Part shown: in pieces, positions 1-12,600 of the stretch
Position numbering within the stretch: the first letter of the stretch is position 1
Layout: every line of letters starts with the position of its first letter
Source of the DNA: Limnoperna fortunei
Taxonomy: Eukaryota; Mollusca; Bivalvia; Mytilida; Modiolidae
Length of the DNA: 64,000 nucleotides
Reading direction: 5' to 3'
Assembly (NCBI GenBank): GCA_944474755.1
Contig: OX104113.1
Location: 46,440,980 to 46,504,979, forward strand
Position numbers and translations under genes: made by a program
The notes under the pieces: generated by a model
Seen by the model: only the letters and a program-made list of their open reading frames with translations
Database searches by the model: none
Told to the model about the DNA's origin: nothing

Positions 1-160
1 AGGATGATTGTGGCCAAGTTTGAAAAAAATTGGCCCAGTGGTTTCAGAGGAGAAGATTTTTGAAAAAGTTTACGACGGACGACAGAAGACAGAAAACAGA
101 CGACGGATGCCAAGTGATAGCAAAAGCTCACCTGGACCTTTGGTCCAGGTGAGCTAAAAA
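1..160 (+). mobile_element. 3' end of a bivalve pearl-like nonautonomous element
   Basis: It matches, with differences, the right end of the element at 19763-21867 (ggccaagtttg..., ggtttcagag..., gctcacct...). It ends in a perfect 13-bp hairpin: arms GCTCACCTGGACC at 126-138 and its complement at 142-154, then ctaaaaa. The rest lies off the window. Confidence 0.7.
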
Positions 161-435
161 GGTATTTCAATTATTGAGTTTAATTTAAGAAAAATAATAT
201 TTAGGTATATATTTCAAAGACTTTAACATTGGATGATAAAAAGAGATTATAATATTGCTTTTTGCTAACTGCTTACTTACAGTGATGCTATTTATAATTA
301 ATTAGCAGATGCTAAATGGCTGTCTTAGTATTAAACAAAACACTGTCTCATGTATTTTGTGTTTAAAAACAATGAAAGTAAAATTGTAGATTTGTCATCA
401 TTGAAACAAATATATCTGTAAATATGCAAACTTAC

Positions 436-600
436 AGTTGGAGCTTCATTGACATCTTTTACAGACAAAGGGAACATTTCAACAGTCTTTTTAGTAGCAT
501 CTTTCGTAACAACTTGTGTTACAAGAATATATTGAGATTGTCCCTCATAGTTCATCTTAACTGCCACAAGGACTTGACAAGAACACAACCTCTTCTGATC
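436..600 (-). CDS. Exon 29: cadherin-like repeat 12 end (last exon in window)
   Basis: A phase 0-0 exon of 165 bases. It encodes CSCQVLVAVKMNYEGQSQY, a FPLSVKDVNEAPT linker and the donor gtaagt. The donor shows that the gene continues to the left of position 1. It is equivalent to exons 15 and 22. Confidence 0.88.
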
Positions 601-3600
601 CTAAAACATTAAAATAAAAAAAACCATTATGTCATTACATCAACAGCCTCAATGGTCTTTGCATATCTTTCTTACTCAGTTACTGAAAATACAAGGGAAA
701 AAAATTCAGTAAAAATGATGTATTTAGTATTTACAATACAAGCTGCATACTTCCGTGTCTTTTTATGTACAAGACTTTGACGCTGCAATTGATGATCAAA
801 CAACAGTTCTGCCTTCAATGTCTATCCAGACATACAACAATTCTGCCATCAATGTCTATCCAGACAAACAACAAATCTGTCTTCAATGTCTATCCAGACA
901 AACAACAGTTCTGCCTTCAATGTCTATTCAGACATACAACAATTCTGCCTTCAATGTCTATTCAGACATACAACAATTCTGCCTTCAATGTCTATTCATA
1001 CATACAACAATTCTGCCTTCAATGTCTATTCAGACATACAACAATTCTGCCATCAATGTCTATTCAGACATACAACAATTCTGCCATCAATGTCTATTCA
1101 GACATACAACAATTCTGCCTTCAATGACTATCCAAACAAACAACAAATCTGCCATCAATGTCTATTCAGACATACAACAAATCTGCTATCAATGTCTACC
1201 CAGACAAACAACAAATCTGCCTTCAATGTCTATCTTGACAAACAACAAATCTGCCATCAATGTCTATCCAGTCAAACAACATACCTGCCTTTAATGTCTA
1301 TCATGACAAACAACAAATCTGCCTTCAATGTCTATTCAGACTAACAACAAATCTGCCATCAATGTCTATCCAAACACAAGAATTCTGCCATCAATGTCTA
1401 TCCAGACAAACAACAAATCTGCCTTCAATGTCTATCCAGACAAACAACAATTCTGCTGTCAATGTCTATTCAGACAAACAACAATTCTGCTGTCAATGTC
1501 TATTCAGACAAACAACAATTCTGCTGTCAATGTCTATTCAGACAAACAACAATTCTGCTGTCAATGTCTATTCAGACAAACAACAATTCTGCTGTCAATG
1601 TCTATTCAGACAAACAACAATTCTGCTGTCAATGTCTATTCAGACAAACAACAATTCTGCTGTCAATGTCTATTCAGACAAACAACAATTCTGCTGTCAA
1701 TGTCTATTCAGACAAACAACAATTCTGCTGTCAATGTCTATTCAGACAAACAACAATTCTGCTGTCAATGTCTATCCAGACAAACAACAATTCTGCTGTC
1801 AATGTCTATTCAGACAAACAACAATTCTGCTGTCAATGTCTATTCAGACAAACAACAATTCTGGTGTCAATGTCTATCTTGACAAACAACAATTCTGCTG
1901 TCAATGTCTATTCAGACAAACAACAATTCTGCTGTCAATGTCTATTCAGACAAACAACAATACTGCTGTCAATGTCTATTCAGACAAACAACAATTCTGG
2001 TGTCAATGTCTATCTTGACAAACAACAATTCTGCTGTCAATGTCTATTCAGACAAACAACAATTCTGCTGTCAATGTCTATTCAGACAAACAACAATTCT
2101 GCTGTCAATGTCTATTCAGACAAACAACAATTCTGCTGTCAATGTCTATTCAGACAAACAACAATTCTGCTGTCAATGTCTATCCAGACTAACAACAATT
2201 CTGCTGTCAATGTCTATCCAGACTAACAACAATTCTGCTGTCAATGTGTATCCATTTAAATCATACTTATAAAATCCATGTAACAATCTAATTAAACAAG
2301 AAATATTTTGGTATATGTATAAGTTTTGTTGTCATACCTGTGTAGCACATGTAACGTTAGATAATTTAACGATTCCTAATCCATTAGATTCTTTTACATC
2401 AAAAATCATGTCCTGGGACTTGTCTGCATATTCAGCCTTCAATGTACCTATGACAGTACCAGTCGCAGAATTCTCTGGAACAAGAGGCTTGTTGTTCTCA
2501 AACACATTGGTTCCACCTTCAGAGGTCAAGGTCAAGGTTATCACAGTATCTCCTACAACTGTTAAGCTGAACCTTTGTTCTACCTGAAAAAAATCTAAAA
2601 TCATGGAAACTGTCTAAAATAAACCAATGAAGTTAATTTTATGTCTTCACAACTTGAACAGATGTATCAAACAGTAGAGACTTATTCACATTGTGTTTTC
2701 CTGTAATGATTTGACTTGTGTTGGATGTTTCCAGTATTTTGCCAGTTGGTGATCAACAGTAGATGACTAACTACCTTAACCACTCAGACCCCATTGCCAT
2801 TGATGATTAAACTGCAACTCAAGCTTACCACCCATCAGAAAATTAATTCCAGAGTCCACTTAAACAAGAAACTTTTTGGTATATGTTCAACATATTATGC
2901 ATTTCGTGTATTGAATTGATTTGTGTAAGATGTATCTAGTATTTTGCCAGTTGCATAGATAACAATAAAATATTTCTTATTGAATGTGTTTTATATCACT
3001 ACAGAACTGAAAAGCTTTAGAAGCATTTTGGTCATATACTATTACAGTGCTCAAATGCTGTATTTTGGCAGTCACTACACTGCATTTTAGTCACATGCTT
3101 AAACGTTTGAACAGTTTCAGTCATATGTCTTTAGATGTTTTTAGAGTGTTTTTTTATATGTCATAAGGTGCTATTGCTTTCATTTGTCTGACATTAAAGC
3201 CTTTTATTGATTTGGCAATATATAAGGTATAATTACCGGTAATTAATAAAAGAGTAAAAACCACAATTTGTTCTTAATTTATTGTCTTGAAGATCTATGT
3301 AATTATTAGTCTACAGAAGATCCAAGGCAAACTAAACCTATGATATTTATACAGTACTTTGGTTTGTTTTGTCTTTCAATTGTCAGAAAGAATTTTAACA
3401 TGAATTAGGTGCAGGCTAAATGCAAGCATCGCATATTTTATGGTTCATGACATTACTTTATTAAACACTTCAATTGTATAGTTGACAAAATTATTTGTGT
3501 CTAGTTTTAAATTAATTAAATAAATTTAATAAATTATGTTCAATTGACTAGTTAACTGTAATAAATATATATATGTGTATCTAAATCAACAAGTCCCTAC

Positions 3601-6600
3601 TATAAGTATGGACAAGAGATCATTTTACAGCACAAGGTACAATTTGTAAAAGGAATTTGTGTTGAAAACAACTAAAACGTTCTACCAAAAAATTTTAATA
3701 ATGCAATGCTGTTTTATTTAATATAAAATTCTACCTGCTTTATTGGGTTCCCATTATCCATTACTTTTGCAACTATGTTATACACTTTTGAAGTATCCAA
3801 CTTATCATTTGTTGCCTTGGTGACTTCTCCAGATGAACTAACAGTAAACAGTCCATTACTACCATCGACCAATGAAATAGTGTGTGTCTGACCTTTGTCT
3901 TCATCTTCAAAGGTCAAATCCCCAATCTTTGAACCAGCTCCTGCATTTTCTTGCACCTTGTATCCTAAATGAAAATAAATACTGTTCCTGCAATCAGTCT
4001 GGTTTAACTATGTCCCTCAAAATAAATAAAATCTGTGACAATTTTCATAGATTTGTTTAACTTTGCTTAAAATAGCCATGTTTTTAAAATCCAGACTTTA
4101 TAATGACAAGATCTCTAAAAAAAAAAAAGAAACAATGAAGAAATGTCTCATCACACAAACACATTATTCTGCCATGTGATTTTACAGAGAATAAAAGGAG
4201 ATTTCTTAAAAAAGGTCATTACACTCCTAAATAGAACAGTCTATCATACAAACCAGAAAGTTGGAGATTCCTAGTAGGATCATTCTGATCCGTCAGTTCT
4301 ATTGACAGAGTAAATGTCCGACTCTGGACAGGAAACCCATTATCAGATACCATCACTTTGATGTCATAAACTTTGGTTTGTTCATAATTTAGTATGCACA
4401 TATCTCCTCCAGCGGATAGACACTCAGAGTTAGTCTGGGCAACCTGTTTGGAAAAGAACTTTATGTTTACAAGCTGGGTACGTTGTGCATTGATTGAATT
4501 ATGATTAATGTCCTGCAAGCAGCATTTTAGATGTGCACTCAAACCTGTCTATTATGAACATGTAAAATTTTTCAATTGAGCTATTACATAAATGCATTTT
4601 ATAATATAAGGGGAAGAAGAGTACGTAAAAGATTTATATGGGTGGTCCTGAAACAAACTGTAAAAGAATTATTAGGAAAGTTTAAGGTTCCTTAAATCTC
4701 AATTGTATGGATAGTGGGGATTGCAAAAAGTAAGTGGCTTTTCCAATGTTACTTAACTAGCTTTATTTCAGTTTTGGAACTTCCAATGTAATTAAATTTA
4801 TTATTGTATTCTTACTATACCTTAATCGGAAGTGAAAAAAAAAATCACTAAACTCATATCACATACCTTTATTTGACCATTTTCTATTTTAAATCTTCCT
4901 TCAGAACTGTAAACCAAAACAAAAATGAAACTTTGGGTAACAGTAGCAACATTATCAGGATCTTCAACCAGTAAGTTACCAACAACTGTATCCCTGTCAC
5001 TGTTTTCCCCAACCTACAAGGTGAAAAATCTGAATAATTTTATCAAGAATATTGAAAATAGCCTTTTTTTCATCAGTAAGGTGAAAATGGCTTTTGATCT
5101 TTTAGTTTTTTTTAAATGATCCTTTGTTTTATCCAGCAACTAAAGTTTTGTCTGTCAAATAGACTAAAATTGGTCCTTATATGGCATCCTTCATACACAA
5201 GAACACAAGATGAACTGACAAAAATTTAAACTGAAACAACACAGTTTTGTTAATATTTGATTAATTTTTATGTTTAAGAGAAGCGTATATTCAAAAAAAA
5301 TAATGAGCATATATTTTTATGTCAATTTTATTTTCATTTCATGCTGTTTTATGATATATTTTATTTGGTTTAAACAACCATTATAGACATTGAAAGCGTT
5401 CTCTTAGAGCCACTTTAAAATTTAAATATTTGTTAGATATATTAAAATCGAAATAGTTATTGCAATTGGGCTCTATGTGAATTGGAACATGGTGAGACTT
5501 TATACTTGTCTTCATTTTATACTTGCTATAGCAAATATAATGTATGACCATGTTATAATTCTCATAGAGCCCTCTTGTAATAATTTATTGCTAAATATTT
5601 TAATTTCCTTTAAATACTCGACATTGTCCATTTCCTATAATCTAACTTGGTATTTCAGCAGGTGACTGATTGTTGACGTCATAATTATATGTATTGATGA
5701 CATCGACAAAAAATGAATTCTTCTGCAAACAACAAGGGACGACACTAAAAATTGTGAATTTAAAATATTATTTGACTACTTTTTAAATATTGTTTTTGTT
5801 ATTTCTTTTCACAATATTGAATTTAAAATATAAGAATTGTTTCAAAAGTTGGTTAGATTATTGGATATAGACGACTTAGGGTGTGTTTATGCTGTACATA
5901 AACAGCTTCGCAGTTAATTGGCGTAAATCCATCTAAATCCAATAATCTAACCAGCCATTGAAAAAAATCCTTAAATAAATAACTGTTTTAATCATCCAAT
6001 TTATAATTTGTTTAATAATTTTAAATAAGAAACTTGATTTTTAAACAATAAATATTAACAAAATTGAATAAAGCAAATACAAGTAAATTGACTATTTCAT
6101 GTTACCCTGTTTTTTTCTATGGTTAACATTGCTGGCTCCTCTTTACATTGTTATTGTCTATGGTTACCATTGTTGGCTCCTCTTTGACTTACCTTGTTGT
6201 TGTCTATGGTTAACATTGCTGACTCTTCTTTGACTTAACTTATTATTGTCTATGGTTTACTTTGTTGGCTCCTCTTTGACTTACCTTGTTGTTGTCTATG
6301 GTAAACTTTGTTGGCTCCTTTTGACTTACCTTGTTATTGTCTTTGGTTAACATTGTTGACTCCTCTTTGACTTACCTTGTTGTTGTCTATGGTTAACATT
6401 GCTGGCTCCTCTTTGACTTACCTTGTTATTGTCTATGGTTAACATTGTTGGCTCCTCTTTGACTTACCTTGTTGTTGTCTATGGTAAACTTTGTTGGCTC
6501 CCCCTTGACTTACCATGTTGTTTTCTATGGTAAACTTTGTTGGCTCCTCTTTGACCTACCTTGTTGTTGTCTTTGGTTAACATTGTTGGCTCCTCTTTGA

Positions 6601-9600
6601 CTTACCTTGTTATTGTCTATGGTTAACATTGTTGGCTCCTCTTTGACTTACCTTGTTGTTGTCTATGGTAAACTTTGTTGGCTCCTCTTTGACTTACCAT
6701 GTTGTTGTCTATGGTAAACTTTGTTGGCTCCTCTTTGACCTACCTTGTTGTTGTCTTTGGTTAACATTGTTGGCTCCTCTTTGACTTACCTTGTTATTGT
6801 CTATGGTAAACTTTGTTGGCTCCTCCTTTACTTACCTTGTTATTGTCTATGGTTTACTTTGTTGGCTCCTCTTTGACTTACCTTGTTAATGTCTATGGTT
6901 AACTTTGTTGGCTCCTTTGACTTACCTTGTTGTTGTCTATGGTAAACTTTGTTGGCTCCTCTTTGACTTAACTTGTTATTGTCTATTATTAACTTTGTTG
7001 GCTCCTCTTTGACTTAGCTTGTTATTGTCTATGGTTAACTTTGTTGGCTCCTATTTGACTTACCTTGATATTGTCTATGGTTAACTTTGTTGGCTCCCCT
7101 TTGACTTACCTTGTTATTGTCTATGGTTAACTTTGTTGGCTCCTCCTTGACTTACCTTGTTATTGTCTATGGTTAACTTTGTTGGCTCCACTTTGACTTA
7201 CCTTGTTATTGTCTATGGTTAACTTTGTTGGCTCCTCTTTGACTTACCTTGTTGTTGTTTATGGTTAACTTTGTTGGCAACTCTTTGACTTACCTTGTTA
7301 TTGTCTATGGTTAACTTTGTTGGCTCCTCATTGACATTCTCAACCACTATGGTGATATCTTTATTTGTAGTGAGTGTAGGACTTCCTGAATCCTGAACTT
7401 GAATAGAGATTTGGTATTTGGTTTGCTTTTCAAAATCTATTATGGCACCTGCTTTAACCTGAAAATATTTTTTAACATTAAGTTTATACTTTTTGGTAAA
7501 AAAAAATTGCTAATACTGTAGGTTGGAGGTTTTCACCTGGTATGTCAGCTTCCTTTTAAATCCTATGCCTTGGTTAAGCTGAACAATTGCTAAGTGGCAT
7601 AAACTCATTTCAATCATAAATACAATAATAATACTGAACTTCATAATGTAGGAATTACAAAAGGAAACAAAACAATTTTTAAATGAAGTAAAAGTGACAT
7701 GTTTTATGATTTATACATTGCAGCCATATGGCTTTATGTACAGTAATTACCTACAGTGCAAACAACAGATAAACAGAAAATAATTTTTTTTCATGATCAT
7801 AACATATGCAATACCTTGTAAATATTAAGCAATTTACCATTAAAATATTTCCTTGCAGTAGAAACAAGCCACTCTCATCTGTCAAAGTAAATGTGTGTGT
7901 TTGTCCAACATCTGGATCAAGTGCAGACAACTCTGCAATACGAGCATCAACTGTATTCTCCTTTACTTTTATACTGTTAACTGCTACTCCATCAAACAAT
8001 ATGTCCTGAAGATTAAAGAACATGTAATACATGTTAAAACAATGAACCTGCTCACTCAGTATACCCCTGCTATTCACATCTATGAATTGATAATACAATA
8101 TACAAAATATAAGTCAGTAAACAGTAAGTAGATATGTGACAGACCTGAAATCTGTACTTACAATATAGCACCACATGGTAAGGTCACATATAAAATTTCA
8201 AGTGGTTGTGATAAGTAGTTGCTCAGAAAACTGTTACCAAGGTTATGTTGTGGATGGAAAGATGAACGGACAGAGGTAAACAAGTATACCCCTCTTCGAA
8301 GTGGGGGTATAATGAAATGTTTATATTACAGATCAGAATTGCTTAAACATAGACTTTCTTTTATTATCAACTGTTAATGGTAATTTTAACAACAAATTTC
8401 TTAATTTTTTTTATTGTGATAGAAACTGTAAATTCTGTGGATAATTATTCAGCTTTAACAGGTTCAATTTACAAGGATTTAAAATAAAATGTCATCAAAG
8501 ATACCAAGGTTAATAGAATTTACCAGGCCAGACGCACATCTCGTCTATTCAAAACTCATCAGTGGCTGTAACTAATAATAGGTATATGACAACGGCCTCT
8601 TAATTATTTCCGTATTGGGGAAACTATTAACATTTTTTGCTCCGACTCGGGCACCAAGTTTCGCTGAGTAATGAGAGACCCCTCAAAACGAGCGAAATCA
8701 TTTCACTAATATCACATTAAATTTTCGGGGTGTCATGTCAGATAAAATTTTTCGCAAATTTAGAAAAACCGAAGGGTATTCAAGGAAACTCACAAACACC
8801 CATAAAATAGTCCAGAAATGGGCTTTGCACAATCAGCTGAAAAATATCCAATACAGTTAACCAACTATATAAATAAATTTATTTATCAATTCTGTATGAA
8901 ACTGCTTTTTTAAATGCAGCTCTAATATCTAAATTCCATTGAATAATAAATCCACTGTCCATGCTACAGCTCGGCGCAGCCAAATGTCAAAATAAGAACT
9001 AATTTCCTCTCACTCAGTCAAAGGTCATTTACAGAGCCGTTGTCAAATTGAAAACCAAAATTTTTAATTTTCACACTTTTTACTGTATTTAATTTTTGTT
9101 CCCCATATTAGGAGCAGATCTGCCAAGTTTCATCTCATTCCGAAATAAAATAAAGCCGTTTCAGCCTTTTTTATGAACAAACTTTAACACTTTAAATTGT
9201 TCAACTCGACACTTGATTTAAAAAAAAATCAACAACTTTCATGTGTCATTATATCTATAGCTGGATGATAAGTTTTCGCTTTCGCAACCTATATATATGT
9301 CATAATAAACCATAGGAAGGCTATATCTTTAAATATATCAATACTGAATTCCAAAGTAACCATAGGAAGGCTATATCTTTAAATATATCAATACTGAATT
9401 CCAAAGTAAAAAAATTTTACCTTTTTAAGAAGAAAAATGGGCACATTACTTATCTTTTAGAACAAATTTTTACATTTACTGTCTAATTTTTGTATTAATT
9501 GCAAAATCAAACATTCTTAAACAGTACTCAATATATAAATCAAATAATTAGGTTCAAAAATGGGTGTACATTTGTATTTACTAAAATTCAACTGATAATT

Positions 9601-12600
9601 AATAGGTTAATAGCAATATTTCCAAAGAAGTTTCTTAAAAAAAAAGATTTACACAGCCAGGAGTTTTGAAGTACCCTTTATGACATCATGCAAACTGTGA
9701 CGTCATAATGCTATGATGTTGTAACCATATATTGTAAACAAGTAAACATCAACACAAGAATTTGATTTAAATGGTGAAAGCAAAAAAACATGTTTGTAAA
9801 ATTAGTAACCGAGTGCATTTATTGTGTAGAATGGTCCATGGTTACCAAATGAAACCACTCCACCTACTTATATGTCACTTTTATATATATGCGCATATCC
9901 TGGCTTATTCCATCTACATGTGCACCCCCCCCCCCCCCACACACACACACAAACAATGTATAAGCTTTCTTTGTAATCTCAGGAAGACATTTCTGTGATT
10001 GTATTTATAAAATAGGAATCAGATTATTATCTTCTAATTTTGTTCTTCAAATATGGATCAATTTCATATATTTACAATAAAAGCTTCATTTTATAGTTTG
10101 TTTACATTCTTCAGTGCCTACAATTATCTCCCTTGGTTGACAAGGTTTTAACTTTATTTTGTTAATTGCTAAAAGGTAGAAATATGAATGTTGATTACAA
10201 GTGTTTCCCCTTGGTAAAATGAAGCATTTGAGGAAAAATGCTGGATTTAAATACATGTTGTAGAAATGGTCATGCAATCATAATTTGTTTGGGGGGAAAA
10301 GTGCATGCTAGATTATGACCCGACTCTATCTGTTGCTACTGAATCAGTTTTTCAGACAAAAATTAATGATATAAATAAAATACAAACCATATTTTACTGG
10401 CTTTGCATGCTTTTTTGGTAAATAGTATCATAGATTTGGTTGAAAGCACATTTGTGAGCAATATCATATAGAACCTTATCTCGCAGATTTCCAGGGTGCA
10501 TGCCCTATGTTTTGCTGTTCTAAAGGGTTGAAGTGCACACGGGTATTTTTTTTTTTTTTGTTTATGTTCAAAGTAAAATTTATTTAGTTGCAATAGTGTT
10601 TAACATTACTAAATTAATTTCGCTTCTATTTTCCATTGAGTAATTTAGCTTTTTTTCTTAAATTCTTTGTTGTTTCTGTATACAAGTAAAAATCTGACAA
10701 ATTTATGCCATTTAAAGCCATGTAACTTACTGTTTAAAACCATAAATTTTAATGTTTTTGAGTAAAATTTAGATAGAAACATGTATTTTTTAATTGTTTA
10801 CTGTTATCTGACAGAATAAAGTGAAAATTACAGCATTATAGCTGCAGTGGCTGAACTAATAACATCTTTGACATACAAACTTTTAGACAAGAAAGTAAAA
10901 AATCAACACTTCAAATTGACAACGGCCTCTTAATTATTTCCGTATTGGGGAAACTATTAACATTTTTTGCTCCGACTCGGGCACCAAGTTTCGTTGAGTA
11001 ATGAGAGACCCCTCAAAACGAGCGAAATCATTTCACTAATATCACATTAAGTTTTCGGGCAGTCATGTCAGATAAAATTTTTCGCAAATTTAGAAAAACC
11101 GAAGGTATACAAGGAAACTCACAAACACCCATAAAATAGTCCAGAAATGGGCTTTGCACAATCAGCTGAAAAATATCCAATACATTTAACCAACTATATA
11201 AATAAATTTGTTTATCAATTCTGTATGAAACTGCTTTTTAATGCAGCTCTAATATCTAAATTCCATTGAATAATAAATCCACTGTCCATGCTACAGCTTG
11301 GCGCAGCCAAATATCAAAATAAGAACTAATTTCCTCTCCCTCATTCAAAGGTCATTTACAAAGCCGTTGTCATATATACAAATTGGAGATAAACCAAACA
11401 GTAACCTCACAATTCAATTGATCAATAAACAACAAATGACCCCCCCCCCCCCAAAAAAAAAACAACAAACAAACAAACAAACAAAACAAACAACAAGAAA
11501 GAAAAAAAATATAAAAGTAATAAGCTAATGGCTTGGAAAAGTCACATAAACCTATATTTGGAAGGTTAAATGTCCCCACCCCTGCCCCCTAACACGCAGT
11601 AATATGTAACACTAATTTACAATAACATGCATCAGGCAAATACAATAACGCAATAAAGATTAACATTTAATGCAACAAAATAACCCATGGAAACAAAAAA
11701 GGGGAAATAATCCAAAAATACAGAAAGTCAGGAGGAAAACATGGAAGTTTAATCCCAACTTCCCAAGCCTTGGTGTATTCAGAATTCTGACATATTTACT
11801 GAAGTAGATATTGCAAATTATATGTAGTTGACAGTTTTACCTGTGGAGGGTCATTCTTGTCTACTATATTTATGGTAAACAGCTGTGCTGCCATAGCACC
11901 TTGTTGATCCTGTGCTGTTACAGATGCCATATACTGATGTCTGTCAACATACTTCAATACAACTTTGGTTACTAAGTCTCCAGTACACTTAGTACCTGAT
12001 ACATCCTGGTAAAGTCAAATCAAAAGTCAAAATTAACACAATCCAAGCAAAGATATATCACATACTATGTTAACACATTTATATGACTAAAACAGAGGAA
12101 TTTATAATGTGATTGACATTTTTTGTCATTAAATTAAGTGGCCATGATTTTCTAGCTACCATATTCATGATGAAAAATTGTTGGTCAAGAAATCCTTTCA
12201 ATTTTGCAATGTATGGTGGAAAAGTATTATTGAATATTTTACCATAACACGCCCTCAATATGTATTATTTAGGCCATGTAAAAAAGTCATTAGCTTCTCA
12301 GGCCACTTTTCAAATTTTTGATGAGGCAGGGAGGCATCTTTTTTTTTTTCCTTGTTTTTTTCCTAAAAAAATTGTTGCTTCTCAGGCCATTGTTCAATTT
12401 TTTAATGAGGCAGGGTGGCCCTTTTTTGTTTTTTGGCACGTACTTGTGGAACGTCCCGAAGCGTACTCTCTATCATATAATAGCAATGAATTGTCCACGT
12501 TATTATCGTTTTTCCTCCCCAGAGGACTTGGCATGACATCAAAGACGATGCCATGCTGACGGAAGTTAAACAAACGATGTATATTTAAATCACCACACCA

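Noticed and set aside
755..2272. Overlapping long plus-strand open frames rich in Cys, Gln and Asn
   Set aside because: They come from the 34-bp tandem unit lacking stops; all three frames are open equally and no start, splice or domain evidence exists.
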